Origin: an uncultured Eubacteriales bacterium
Lineage (GTDB): Bacteria > Bacillota > Clostridia > Christensenellales > CAG-138
Assembly: GCA_900544555.1 (NCBI GenBank)
Contig: UQWD01000023.1
Location: forward strand, 1 to 31,978
DNA length: 31,978 bases
Direction of reading: 5' to 3'
The position numbers and the translations under genes were made by a program. Shown in pieces: positions 23,653 through 31,978 of this stretch. The first letter of the stretch is position 1. Each line of letters opens with the position of its first letter. Under the pieces are notes generated by a model. It did no database searches and had not been told where the DNA came from. It saw only the letters and a list, made by a program, of their open reading frames with translations.

Positions 23653-26178
23653 ATGCTGGAGTTTTTAGTGCAGCTGGCCAAAATATCCGTGCTATGCGGT
23701 TTGCTCGGCCTAATTACTCTGCTTGTCAGGCGCATAGCTCCGCGCGCAGGCGTTTTCTGGCGTGCCGCGATATGGGCGCTTTTGTTGATTCGGCTAGCCG
23801 TTCCTATCAATTTTATAACGCCGATTGGTATTGAGGTTCAGGCATCGCCTATTGAGGTTGTTGGTTGGGAAGGCTATGAAGATCCAAACCTGGCTAATAA
23901 CGATGCAGATAATAGGGCCACGGATAAAGCGAATTCCCCGGGTGAGAATAACAACGCTGAAGGATCGCGTAAAAAAGCATGGGGGATTTATATTGGGGAT
24001 ATTCTTAGCGCGCTATGGATAGCGGGCGCAGGAATCGTTTTTTTATGGTTTATTTATATTCAGGTTCGCTTTAACAAACAGCTTGGGAAGCTGATTCTCT
24101 GCGACGATATCCGAATCAACGGTATCTTAAAGGAATGCTGCGCGGAGCTTCGCGTAAAGGGCCGCGCTTGCTGGTGCGATATACATGGGCCTGCGTTGGC
24201 GGGGCTGTTAAGGCCGCGCATTCTAGTGCCTCCAAACGCCGTAAATTGGTCAGACGAACAGCTTCGTTACGCGCTGCTGCACGAACTGATGCATCAAAAA
24301 AGGCGTGACTTATGGTTTTTATGGTTTATCTTATTTATCAAGGCGGTTCATTGGTTTAATCCGCTGATTTGGATTATAGCGCCCGCAATAAGGGAGGATT
24401 TGGAACTGTGCTGCGATTCATCGCTTCTTTCCCGGTTAACTGAGAAACAGAGGTTATCATATGGAATGACGTTGGTGGATATGCAAAGGCCCGTTATGAC
24501 GCGCGCTGTGAGCAGCTCGTTTTCAAGCCGTAAAGGTCTTAAATCCCGCGTAAAGATGATAGCCGCCTATTCCAACAAAAAAGCCTGGCTGGGCGGGTTG
24601 CTCGCATTGGTTTTAACCCTGTCGTGCATAGCGTGTACGACGCAACGCCCGCAAATAAACAAAGCTCAATCCATCCCCATGCAAAACGCCATATCCGTAT
24701 CGCCGGGTCAGGGTAACGAGAATGGAAACGCTGATTATTTAGAAGCGTTACAGGCTCTAATCAATGAAACCGGTATTGAGGGATATTCGCAGACGCCATT
24801 GATAAGCGGGGGTATAGAATTTATGGGCGACGGCGTGAATACATATGAAATTCAGGTAACGGCGCCCGCGGCTGCGCTTGGCGTCAGCTTGAACGAAAAA
24901 GCGCAAAGCGGCTATAATGGCAGCTTTGAATACAGGCTTGAGGCGGACACGGCGGACGCCGATTTGGGCGCGCCGATATATTTTGAAGCCTATACGGTTG
25001 ACAGCCTAAAATATAGTGAGAGCGGAACGCCTCAAATACCGCACCCTGAATCTCAATACTATCAGCTAACGGATCCAAAGCCGCTAAAAAAAGACGTTTT
25101 TGACTGGAGCGAGGTGGTCGTTAACCATATCAGCGCATTATACATGCACTATGCTCTTGGGGGCGGCTCACAGGCTGAGGGTGACGTATCGCCCTTTAAA
25201 ACCATTTATAGGTTCTATACCCTGATTCTTAATGACGGGACGGCGATATGTATACGAATAGGCAAGGCAGTTGTTAACGATAACGGTACGATTCAGAGAC
25301 TATATTCAGATGATACCGCGCTCGCTATACTAAAGGGGCTTGCGCTTGACGGCTTATTTACCGACGGGCTTGAGGATAGGAATATGAGGACCGCACGTTC
25401 CGCGCTTGAGCTTTTGCGCAGGACGTTATCGGATGAGAAGCAGAAGGAGTACGGCCTCGACTTTACGGGGCAGATACGTGATTATTACGGCGTAACGAAG
25501 GAAGGCGGAAGCTTTCAGGGCGAAATGCTGATAAGCAAATCGTTCCAAAGCACTACCGGTGCAAAAACGGATCTCGACCGCTACATCCTTCTGCCGATTG
25601 GCAATCACCCCAATCTGGCGATGTGGGAGGTCTATATTGATAATATTACAGGCGCGATAACGCGTTGTACGGGATATACAGTTGATCTATTAACAAGCCC
25701 TTATCAGGATTCAGGCGATAGGTTCACCTCTGGCTCAAACCTTGGTTATACTATTGGCGCGGGAGGGTACACCCAAGTGAACCCTGATAATGAAAAAGAG
25801 AATGAAGACCATTATACGCACGAAGCGACGGAGCCTGAAGAAAGCAAAGCCCCGGTGCTGACCGTTGTTCGGCCCGAATTGACGGAGGATCCGGATTGGA
25901 AAGATATGATTAAAGACGACGAGGAATTCATATCTTACCTGGTGGAATATTTTGTTGCAAACGGTATGCCTGTGAGGGAAATAACGCTTGCCCATTATGC
26001 ATCGGCAGATAACCGCAAGGCGCTTGGGGGCGAGTACACAGTTATCCTTGAGGATGGAACTGTTTATCAGTTCCGCATCCTGTACGCCTATTTCGATGAG
26101 GAAACAGGCAGGTGGATACTGAATATATCGCCGGAGGACGCCGGCGAGTGGATCCGTTCCGTAATTTTTTCGTCATGA
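23653..26178 (+). CDS. BlaR1-like M56 membrane metalloprotease with a large non-penicillin-binding C-terminus
   Basis: This 841-residue protein has N-terminal membrane helices (about 5-25, 36-55, 115-138 and 220-245). The M56 zinc protease motif is HELMHQKRRD (His210, Glu211, His214), with the downstream ligand region EDLELCCDSS near 250. A fourth helix (about 310-328) ends in SCIACTT, a lipobox-like stretch. The remaining 510 residues are extracellular and contain no SxxK/SxN/KTG penicillin-binding motifs. They look like repeated small alpha-beta modules, for example GTVYQFRILYAYF and GTAICIRIGKAV. The ligand is therefore probably not a beta-lactam. It is co-transcribed with the repressor and would act as its inducer-sensing protease. 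Confidence 0.85.
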   Translation: MLEFLVQLAKISVLCGLLGLITLLVRRIAPRAGVFWRAAIWALLLIRLAVPINFITPIGIEVQASPIEVVGWEGYEDPNLANNDADNRATDKANSPGENNNAEGSRKKAWGIYIGDILSALWIAGAGIVFLWFIYIQVRFNKQLGKLILCDDIRINGILKECCAELRVKGRACWCDIHGPALAGLLRPRILVPPNAVNWSDEQLRYALLHELMHQKRRDLWFLWFILFIKAVHWFNPLIWIIAPAIREDLELCCDSSLLSRLTEKQRLSYGMTLVDMQRPVMTRAVSSSFSSRKGLKSRVKMIAAYSNKKAWLGGLLALVLTLSCIACTTQRPQINKAQSIPMQNAISVSPGQGNENGNADYLEALQALINETGIEGYSQTPLISGGIEFMGDGVNTYEIQVTAPAAALGVSLNEKAQSGYNGSFEYRLEADTADADLGAPIYFEAYTVDSLKYSESGTPQIPHPESQYYQLTDPKPLKKDVFDWSEVVVNHISALYMHYALGGGSQAEGDVSPFKTIYRFYTLILNDGTAICIRIGKAVVNDNGTIQRLYSDDTALAILKGLALDGLFTDGLEDRNMRTARSALELLRRTLSDEKQKEYGLDFTGQIRDYYGVTKEGGSFQGEMLISKSFQSTTGAKTDLDRYILLPIGNHPNLAMWEVYIDNITGAITRCTGYTVDLLTSPYQDSGDRFTSGSNLGYTIGAGGYTQVNPDNEKENEDHYTHEATEPEESKAPVLTVVRPELTEDPDWKDMIKDDEEFISYLVEYFVANGMPVREITLAHYASADNRKALGGEYTVILEDGTVYQFRILYAYFDEETGRWILNISPEDAGEWIRSVIFSS

Positions 26179-26268
26179 GATGGATTAATTGAACGATAAT
26201 TGTTTTTTGCATGGGGAGCTGCACCCGAATGCTTTAGACCGAATTGATCTCGCAAGGGTTTGAGGAAG

Positions 26269-26292
26269 AAGCGGGCGAACATGCCCGCTTTT
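26269..26292 (+). terminator. Terminator of the blaI/blaR1-like operon
   Basis: AAGCGGGC (26269-26276) pairs with GCCCGCTT (26283-26290) around GAACAT, followed by TT. The stem is strong and the T-run is short. Confidence 0.75.
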
Positions 26293-26548
26293 GGCTATCA
26301 AGGGGGGTATGGTTGTAGGGCGCTCACGTCATAGCGCGAATGATTACAGCGTCCGTCTCCGCACAACCGAGCTTCCATAGGGTGAGTCGATAGTCCGAGC
26401 GGGCTGATAACACCGCTGTATTCTTATTGAGATGACGCTATTATTTTAATGCGGCATAGAGCGTTATGTGGCGGTGCGAAACTTTTTATAACAGAAGAAC
26501 ATAAGGCGCCGACTTCTATTTTCACATGTTTTGCCGTTATTAAAATAA

Positions 26549-26577
26549 AAACCGCCGGGTTATAAATCCGGCGGTTT
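26549..26577 (-). terminator. Terminator of the carboxypeptidase gene
   Basis: AAACCGCCGG (26549-26558) and CCGGCGGTTT (26568-26577) pair perfectly. Read on the minus strand the stem is followed by TTTTTATTTT. It lies 20 bases past the gene's stop. Confidence 0.85.
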
Positions 26578-26596
26578 AAGCTGGTATAAACGCAAA

Positions 26597-27967
26597 TCAG
26601 CGCTTTCTATAAACATAATAGCTTTTCCTGCGACCGCGACGATATTTGCGTGCGCGCCTTGTTACAAGCAACCGCAGGATGATGACGATAATCAGAATGA
26701 TAACGGCGACCAAAAGCCAAAACACAAGCGAGTTCCCCGGAGACTGAGGCTGCTTTTTTCCGTCGACCAGCGGCGTGCCGCCGGGCTGATCTAACGACGA
26801 CGCGGCGGTTACATCCCTTGAAGCTATCAATGGCGCGGTAAAGATCGTTTTACCGTTATATTGATAAGAGGCTGTGCCTAAAGGATCCCCAGACTTTACA
26901 GGGGCGGTGATTTTCTGGCTGGTAAGCGCGTGGCTCATGGTGATGGCTTTGCAATCCGCTTTAATAGCGTCCAGGTACTGCTTCGTTCCCGCTAAAAAAG
27001 CATTTGTTAAATCCGCTTTTAGAATTAATTGCGCGTTGCCGGCGTCATCCGCGCCGGCGCCCTCTACGGATACGCTGATTTCGGTGGGGATCTCCAGCTC
27101 GGATACGGACATGGAGGCGCAGTTGGCAAAGCCCCAATCAAAAAGCTTAGCGGCGTTGACGTAACGGTAGTTGACCGAAACCTTATTTTCGTAGTCTCCA
27201 AATAAAACGCATATGAGCTCCATGCCGTCCTTTTGCGCGCTCGCCACAAGGCAGCGGCCCGCTTCAATGGTATCGCCCGTTTTTACGCCGTTGGCATATT
27301 TGTAGACAAAGGAATCCTCATTCTCATGCTGAAGGAGCAGGCGATTGCTGTTCTTGAGCAAATATCCGTCCGCATCCTTGTTAGTAGGCGGGACCTGGTA
27401 CTCCTTAGTGGCGACAATGGAGCGAAATTCAGGGTTCTGCATAGCGTAACGCGTGAGAAGCGCCATATCGTAAGCGGTGGACTGATGCCCTTCGTCATGC
27501 ATGCCGTGCGGAGTTATAAAATGCGTGTCGGACATGCCGATTTCCTTAGCTTTATTGTTCATCATTTCGGCGAAACCCTCCAGTGAGCCGCCCAGGTAAT
27601 TAGCTATCGCTAATGCGCAGTCATTGCCCGATACGAGCATCAGCCCGTATACCAAATCCCTAAGCGGCAGTTCCTCGCCGTTTGACAGCCCCATGTAAGA
27701 ACCGCGCTTAAACTTTTCAGCCGTAATCGTATCATCCATTTTTCCGCTCTCCAGCGCAAGAATGCACGTCATGATTTTTGTGGTGCTTGCAGGATAAGTT
27801 TTTTTATAACCCTCTTTCTCATACAGTACAGCGCCGCTCTTAACATCCATCAAAAGTATATAGGGCGTTGAAAAATCAAAATCATTATCGTCCTGTTCGG
27901 CAAATGAGTATGGAACAACCGCCGATAAGATAACGATCGTTAACAACGCGCTTAGCAATCTCCTCAA
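26597..27967 (-). CDS. dacF: D-alanyl-D-alanine carboxypeptidase (PBP5/DacF type), membrane-anchored
   Basis: This 456-residue serine peptidase removes the terminal D-Ala from peptidoglycan pentapeptides outside the cell. The N-terminal signal peptide (RRLLSALLTIVILSAVVPYSFA) is cut near residue 23. Active-site motifs are SxxK at Ser61-Lys64 (ASTTK), SGN at 113-115 and KTG at 229-231. A beta-rich C-terminal domain is followed by a true membrane helix (about 403-430) and a very basic tail, instead of the usual amphipathic helix. I chose TTG 27965-27967 because AAAGGGTGG precedes it and it starts the signal peptide directly; the frame is open far upstream without a better start. D-Ala-D-Lac termini made by the van genes would be alternative substrates. 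Confidence 0.9.
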   Translation of the reverse strand: MRRLLSALLTIVILSAVVPYSFAEQDDNDFDFSTPYILLMDVKSGAVLYEKEGYKKTYPASTTKIMTCILALESGKMDDTITAEKFKRGSYMGLSNGEELPLRDLVYGLMLVSGNDCALAIANYLGGSLEGFAEMMNNKAKEIGMSDTHFITPHGMHDEGHQSTAYDMALLTRYAMQNPEFRSIVATKEYQVPPTNKDADGYLLKNSNRLLLQHENEDSFVYKYANGVKTGDTIEAGRCLVASAQKDGMELICVLFGDYENKVSVNYRYVNAAKLFDWGFANCASMSVSELEIPTEISVSVEGAGADDAGNAQLILKADLTNAFLAGTKQYLDAIKADCKAITMSHALTSQKITAPVKSGDPLGTASYQYNGKTIFTAPLIASRDVTAASSLDQPGGTPLVDGKKQPQSPGNSLVFWLLVAVIILIIVIILRLLVTRRARKYRRGRRKSYYVYRKR

Positions 27968-28176
27968 ATCCGCCACCCTTTCACGCTGAATTTCCACCTG
28001 GAAATTTTGATATTGGTAACTAGTATAGCAAAAAAGGAAAGGAATTGTACACCCTTTCGAGGTTGAAAGCTGGATTTTAAGCCATAATTTAAAATCCAGC
28101 CATATTTTACAAGCAATATTTCTGTTAATTAAGCCCCTATTGCGATATAATTTAACTATAAAGAAAGGGGACGGCA
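27968..28176. promoter_or_regulatory. Divergent dacF / LCP control region with two perfect inverted repeats
   Basis: An 18-base palindrome AATTTCCACCTGGAAATT lies at 27989-28006, in the dacF leader. A 12-bp inverted repeat GCTGGATTTTAA / TTAAAATCCAGC (28069-28080 and 28089-28100, 8-base loop) lies between the two promoters. For the plus-strand gene a TATAAT is at 28146-28151, 25 bases before its start, with only a weak -35. For dacF a TATACT is readable on the minus strand at about 28020-28025. The repeats are candidate operators or RNA hairpins. Confidence 0.55.
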
Positions 28177-29631
28177 ATGCAAGCTCAAGATAATAAAACG
28201 CGTAAAGGTTCCAAACGAGAATGGAAATGGACGAAAAAACGCATTGTTCTGGCGTCGTTAGGCGGCGTATTGCTAATATTGATTATTTGGGGCGGCATAA
28301 GCCTGTATCAGATACTAAATCCCGGCACGCTCTTTCCCAATGATCATACAGGGCCGGGTACTACCGACGGGCTAACGCCCCAGCCTTCTATAGACCCGGA
28401 TAGCGCGCTCGCGCAGCAGGCGGATCTTGAGTTTATGAAGAATCGAGTCAATATCATGATGCTTGGCGTTGACGAGGATGTGGAAAGAGAGGATTGGGGA
28501 TCTTTCCGCACGGATACGATGATACTGGTAACGATTGATTTTAATACGCAAAAAGCAGATATGATATCCATACCGCGCGACAGCTATGTTAAGATCTATA
28601 ACGAAAACAATAAGGCGGTAAGATCGAGCAGCACGCCCGACGGGATTCTGTATCAAAAAATTAACGCCGCGTTCTCAAGAGGCGGCGGCGCCAAAAAGAA
28701 TGGATACGCTTACACGCTTAATACGGTTCAGCGGCTTGTGGGAGTGCCTGTCAATTATTATTTCAGCTTTGATATGGAGGTTGTAAAGGAAATTGTAGAC
28801 GCTATGGGCGGCGTGTATTATGATGTTGACGTTGAAGTCGACGTTGCGGGGATAAAGCTGAAAAAGGGTTATCAGCACCTCAATGGCGCGCAAGTGCTTT
28901 CCTATTGCCGGCAGAGAAAGGGTTCCAGCGATATCGCGCGGATCGACAGGCAGCAGAGGATGTTGATGACGATTTTCCGCCAGCTCAAAAATACTAACCA
29001 AATTGCCAATCTTCCCTCGATCTATCAGGCTGTTGAGCGTAATATCCAAACCAACCTCAGCTTTAAACAGATATGCTCCCTTGCTCTGCTTGCGCTGAGA
29101 ATGGATGAATCCAGCATTGAAAGGCATATGGTGGAAGGGCAATCGTTCTATATGAATCAACGCTCGTACTGGGGAATCAACACGCAAAAGCTGGTTGAGC
29201 TGATTAACAATGTGTTTGGCATTACGATTGAGCGCGACTATGATATTGACGCCGGTTCTATAATTAAGAAGCTTGAGGCGGACAGCAAGGCTTACAGTGC
29301 AGCGGTTCTGCGCGCTAAAGCAATCATTAAGAAAGCGAATGCTTATATCAACGATACGCCCTATCTTTCCGCCTCGTCAAGGCAGCTGCTCAACGCCGCT
29401 CTATTGAATTTGGACGCGGCAATGGACGCGGAGGATGCGGAGCAGATAAATGATGAAGTTGCGGCGCTTGAATCCATGCTCAGGGATGTTCAGGCCAATA
29501 CGCATACGCCCTCGCCGGCGCCCAGTGTAACGCCGTCAGCACCGCCTTCCCCGACGCCAAGTCCCGGTCTGAGCCCGAGCCCCACAATGCCCCACGTCTC
29601 TCCCGCGCCGAGCGCGGTACCGAACCCGTAA
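28177..29631 (+). CDS. LytR-CpsA-Psr (LCP) family wall polymer ligase
   Basis: This 484-residue membrane protein has a cytoplasmic basic N-terminus, one membrane helix (about residues 23-47) and an extracellular LCP domain (about 90-250). The domain has NIMMLGVDE, FRTDTMILV, ISIPRDSYVKI and the arginine-rich ARIDRQQRM. LCP enzymes transfer undecaprenyl-phosphate-linked polymers such as teichoic acids or capsule to peptidoglycan. A helical segment (about 360-440) follows. The last 40 residues are a Pro/Ser/Thr-rich tail of PSPTPS-like repeats, probably a wall-spanning or disordered extension. AAAGAAAGGGG lies before the ATG. mnmA starts 10 bases later, probably on the same transcript. Confidence 0.92.
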   Translation: MQAQDNKTRKGSKREWKWTKKRIVLASLGGVLLILIIWGGISLYQILNPGTLFPNDHTGPGTTDGLTPQPSIDPDSALAQQADLEFMKNRVNIMMLGVDEDVEREDWGSFRTDTMILVTIDFNTQKADMISIPRDSYVKIYNENNKAVRSSSTPDGILYQKINAAFSRGGGAKKNGYAYTLNTVQRLVGVPVNYYFSFDMEVVKEIVDAMGGVYYDVDVEVDVAGIKLKKGYQHLNGAQVLSYCRQRKGSSDIARIDRQQRMLMTIFRQLKNTNQIANLPSIYQAVERNIQTNLSFKQICSLALLALRMDESSIERHMVEGQSFYMNQRSYWGINTQKLVELINNVFGITIERDYDIDAGSIIKKLEADSKAYSAAVLRAKAIIKKANAYINDTPYLSASSRQLLNAALLNLDAAMDAEDAEQINDEVAALESMLRDVQANTHTPSPAPSVTPSAPPSPTPSPGLSPSPTMPHVSPAPSAVPNP

Positions 29632-29641
29632 GGTAAAAAAT

Positions 29642-30760
29642 ATGGCGCATAGCTGTAAAATCGGGCGAGTAATTGTCGGCATGTCGGGCGGGGTTGATTC
29701 TTCCGTCGCGGCCCTCTTGCTAAAGCAAAAGGGCTACGATGTGATAGCCGTATATATGAAGAACTGGGAAGAGGAAAATGAGGACGGCGTATGCACATCT
29801 GCTGCGGATTACGATGATGTTCGGGCTGTTTCCGACCATATAGGCGTACCTTATTATACTGTAAACTTCGCTAAAGAGTATAAGGAACGCGTGTTTTCGT
29901 ATTTTATCAGTGAATACAAGCTGGGCAGGACGCCTAATCCGGACGTGTTGTGCAACAGTGAAATCAAATTCAGGGCGTTTTTGGATTTCGCTCTGACGGC
30001 CGGCGCGGATTACCTGGCGACAGGACACTACGCGCGCCTGGATAAAACCAAGGGTGTTAAGCTTCTACGCGCCGCCGATGGTAATAAAGATCAAACATAT
30101 TTCCTCGCCGGGTTGACTGGCGCGCAGCTTGAGCGTGTTTTGTTTCCGATAGGCGACCTGCGAAAAGTTGATTTAAGGCGTATCGCAATGGAATCCGGGC
30201 TTCCCACGGCTCGAAAAAAAGATTCAACAGGCATTTGCTTTATCGGCGAAAGGCGCTTTAAGCAATTTCTCATGGGGTATCTGCCTGCTCAGCCGGGCGA
30301 TATCGTTAATTTATCGGGTGAAGTTATCGGCCGTCACGACGGACTTATGTACTACACAATAGGCCAGCGCCGCGGCCTCGGCATCGGTGGAAAAAGAGGC
30401 GGCAACGGTGAGAGCTGGTTCGTAATTGGCAAGGATATGGATGAAAACCGGCTTATCGTGCAGCAGGGAGAGCATGAAGAACTATATTCGCTCGGATTAA
30501 GGGCCGATACTGTCAACTTTATAGAGGGGAGTCCGCCGGCCCGCGAGTTTGTGTGCACGGCCAAGTTCCGTTACCGCCAGCCGGATCAGTCCGTGCGCGT
30601 GAAGGTTGAAGGAGAGGGATGCATTGTCGATTTTCTAAAGCCCCAACGCGCTGTTACGCCAGGCCAATGGGTGGTTTTCTATAATGGTGAAATTTGTCTG
30701 GGCGGAGGGCCGATCAGTGATACTCGCCCGATGAAGGCGTTTAAGGTTGGTAGGGGCTGA
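29642..30760 (+). CDS. mnmA: tRNA-specific 2-thiouridylase MnmA
   Basis: This 372-residue enzyme makes 2-thiouridine at the wobble position of Lys, Glu and Gln tRNAs, using ATP and sulfur from a persulfide carrier. The PP-loop is GMSGGVDSSVA (residues 13-23). The two catalytic cysteines are Cys104 in NPDVLCNSEIKF and Cys199 in DSTGICFIGER. The C-terminal beta-barrel includes HDGLMYYTIGQRRGLGIGG and the PRAVTPGQ-like QRAVTPGQ. The ribosome binding site is weak (AAGGT). The 10-base distance from the LCP gene suggests translation on a shared message. No cysteine desulfurase gene, the usual neighbour, is present. Confidence 0.96.
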   Translation: MAHSCKIGRVIVGMSGGVDSSVAALLLKQKGYDVIAVYMKNWEEENEDGVCTSAADYDDVRAVSDHIGVPYYTVNFAKEYKERVFSYFISEYKLGRTPNPDVLCNSEIKFRAFLDFALTAGADYLATGHYARLDKTKGVKLLRAADGNKDQTYFLAGLTGAQLERVLFPIGDLRKVDLRRIAMESGLPTARKKDSTGICFIGERRFKQFLMGYLPAQPGDIVNLSGEVIGRHDGLMYYTIGQRRGLGIGGKRGGNGESWFVIGKDMDENRLIVQQGEHEELYSLGLRADTVNFIEGSPPAREFVCTAKFRYRQPDQSVRVKVEGEGCIVDFLKPQRAVTPGQWVVFYNGEICLGGGPISDTRPMKAFKVGRG

Positions 30761-31014
30761 ACTATAATATTAAATTCTGTATAGATTTAGTTATGATTGC
30801 AGCATTCTAAATGTGTATCGGATTTAATGCTTCCTTATTAATAGCATATCGTTATGGAGCTTAGATTGGCGTTTCACTCAGCGTGCATACACGTTGAACA
30901 TGCAGCCGCAAAAATATGGGCGCAAATGTCCGGCGCGCGCAGAAAGCCGGTAAGAAAGGCGGGTTATCCTGCTTGTATTTGGTTAGTACGCATTCGATTA
31001 GTCGATAAGAGAAA

Positions 31015-31794
31015 TTAATTGTGCAAAAGCATGTTGAACAAGGGCTGATATTTAGCGCGGTCGCCTGATGTAAAAAACGAAACAGACCCGGTTCCGCATA
31101 CTTTAAGCATATCGTTGGCGCTCAATACGCGGGTAAGCTGGCGTACAGTGGCGGCGTTTCCGTCAAACATCCTGCATTGCCCGCGGAACCGGCTGCGAGC
31201 GTAGCGGTAAAAAACATCTTTGATAAATATGTAGTGCGTACACCCGAGAACAAGCCCGTCGATCAGCGCGCCTTCATATCGGCCTAAGCATTTATCCAAA
31301 GCCTTTTCAAATGCCGAATAGCAGAAATTACCCTGTTCAATTATATCAACAATACCGGGGCATGGCACGTCGATTATCCGTTCGGGATCGGGCATGCGGG
31401 TTTTCAGCTTCTTATACCGTTCCAACTGCGTTGTGGCATAAGTGGCGCACATGAGTATTTTACCGTTTCCAGGGTTTTGGCACGCAGGTTTTATGGCCGG
31501 CTCCATGCTGACGACCGGTACGTCAAGCTTGCTGCGAATCAAGCGTATTGCAGCGCCCGTAGCCGTATTGCAGGCGACAAGAAGCGCCTTAACCCCTTTT
31601 TCAGTAAGAATATCCGCACATTGAGCGGATAGACGCGTAATCTCCTGTTCCGGGCGGTCGCCGTATGGAGCATGAAGATTATCGCCGTAATAAATAAAAT
31701 GTTCATGCGGTAAGCAGCGTACAGCCTCTTTTAGAACGCTGACGCCGCCCAGACCCGAATCAAAAACGCCGACAGGCGCGTTGTGCATGTGCAT
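31015..31794 (-). CDS. murI: Glutamate racemase
   Basis: This 259-residue racemase makes D-glutamate for peptidoglycan. FDSGLGG carries the conserved Asp12, VACNTAT the catalytic Cys75 and VLGCTHY the second catalytic Cys185 with His187. ATG 31792-31794 follows AAGGG with normal spacing; a GTG directly before it and an ATG 6 bases later are alternatives. Its own promoter is clear upstream. It is one of several wall-synthesis genes in this part of the window but stands alone on the minus strand. Confidence 0.95.
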   Translation of the reverse strand: MHMHNAPVGVFDSGLGGVSVLKEAVRCLPHEHFIYYGDNLHAPYGDRPEQEITRLSAQCADILTEKGVKALLVACNTATGAAIRLIRSKLDVPVVSMEPAIKPACQNPGNGKILMCATYATTQLERYKKLKTRMPDPERIIDVPCPGIVDIIEQGNFCYSAFEKALDKCLGRYEGALIDGLVLGCTHYIFIKDVFYRYARSRFRGQCRMFDGNAATVRQLTRVLSANDMLKVCGTGSVSFFTSGDRAKYQPLFNMLLHN

Positions 31795-31841
31795 CACCAG
31801 CCCTTATGTTACACTTAGGATAAACTTATTTCATACGCAGT

Positions 31842-31870
31842 ATTATACGCTTTTGCCGCTTGAAGTGCAA
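31842..31870 (-). promoter_or_regulatory. Promoter of murI
   Basis: On the minus strand TTGCAC (31865-31870), a 17-base spacer and TATAAT (31842-31847) form a near-consensus sigma-A promoter about 48 bases before the start codon. Confidence 0.8.
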
Positions 31871-31916
31871 TTTAGTTTCATTCGCTAAAAATTTTAAAAA
31901 AAGTGTAAAAAAGCGC

Positions 31917-31978
31917 TTGACAGGAGGAAGAGGGATGGGTATAATGAATAAGCTGTCAAAAAACAGCGGCACCTTGAG
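31917..31978 (+). promoter_or_regulatory. Consensus sigma-A promoter and leader of an off-window transcript
   Basis: TTGACA (31917-31922), a 17-base spacer and TATAAT (31940-31945) match consensus at all twelve positions. The transcribed part seen here starts with a small hairpin GCTGT-CAAAAA-ACAGC (31952-31967), and no start codon with a ribosome binding site follows within the window. Such a strong promoter with a structured leader suggests an abundant RNA or a leader-controlled gene to the right. Confidence 0.8.

Larger units (their letters stand above)
26179..26596. other. Convergent gene-free region with two terminators
   Basis: The M56 gene and the carboxypeptidase gene point towards each other across these 418 bases. 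A terminator lies near each end (26269-26292 plus strand, 26549-26577 minus strand). I see no gene, repeat or tRNA in the middle 250 bases. Confidence 0.6.

Overview
The window looks like a chromosomal segment of a spore-forming, Gram-positive Clostridia-class Firmicute, probably an uncultivated gut-type lineage. The evidence is AGGAGG-type ribosome binding sites throughout, the tig-clpP-clpX-lonB protein quality-control cluster (LonB is typical of endospore formers), a BlaI/BlaR1-like pair, an LCP cell-wall ligase and a class-A-type D-Ala-D-Ala carboxypeptidase. No phage genes, transposases, CRISPR arrays, tRNAs or rRNAs were seen.

Layout. (1) 1-227 is the C-terminal end of a surface protein with PTPTPEQ repeats and a membrane anchor. 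(2) 228-879 has no gene. It holds a strong candidate structured RNA (about 301-478), bracketed by two nearly identical GGGGCCGT hairpins, and an AT-rich dyad. (3) 880-6143 is a proline-catabolism locus. pruA (P5C dehydrogenase) is on the minus strand, and a divergent five-gene operon of FAD and iron-sulfur subunits resembles the archaeal multi-subunit dye-linked proline dehydrogenase. Together they would convert proline to P5C and then glutamate. (4) 6273-7779 is an AT-richer patch with a GNAT acetyltransferase, a decayed ABC-transporter ATPase and a frameshifted GyrI-like effector-binding gene. (5) 8152-12859 is a complete vanR-vanS-vanH-vanA-vanX glycopeptide-resistance cluster of the D-Ala-D-Lac type, with all key catalytic residues and no mobile element, vanY or vanZ nearby. 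(6) 13559-17118 is a heterodimeric ABC exporter pair. (7) 17725-23103 is tig, clpP, clpX and lonB. (8) 23278-26178 is a blaI-like repressor with a triple TGTAAT operator, followed by an M56 (BlaR1-type) membrane peptidase with an unusual, non-penicillin-binding C-terminus. (9) 26597-31794 is dacF-like (minus), LCP ligase and mnmA (plus), and murI (minus). The window ends just after a consensus sigma-A promoter reading out to the right.

A cell-wall theme runs through the right two thirds: D-Lac precursor synthesis (vanHAX), carboxypeptidase, LCP ligase, glutamate racemase and a BlaI/BlaR1-type sensor. The most interesting items are the candidate RNA near the left end, the bacterial PDH-like proline oxidation complex next to pruA, and the apparently resident vanRSHAX cluster beside decayed genes. 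All assignments come from reading motifs and recalled family sequences; no database search was run.
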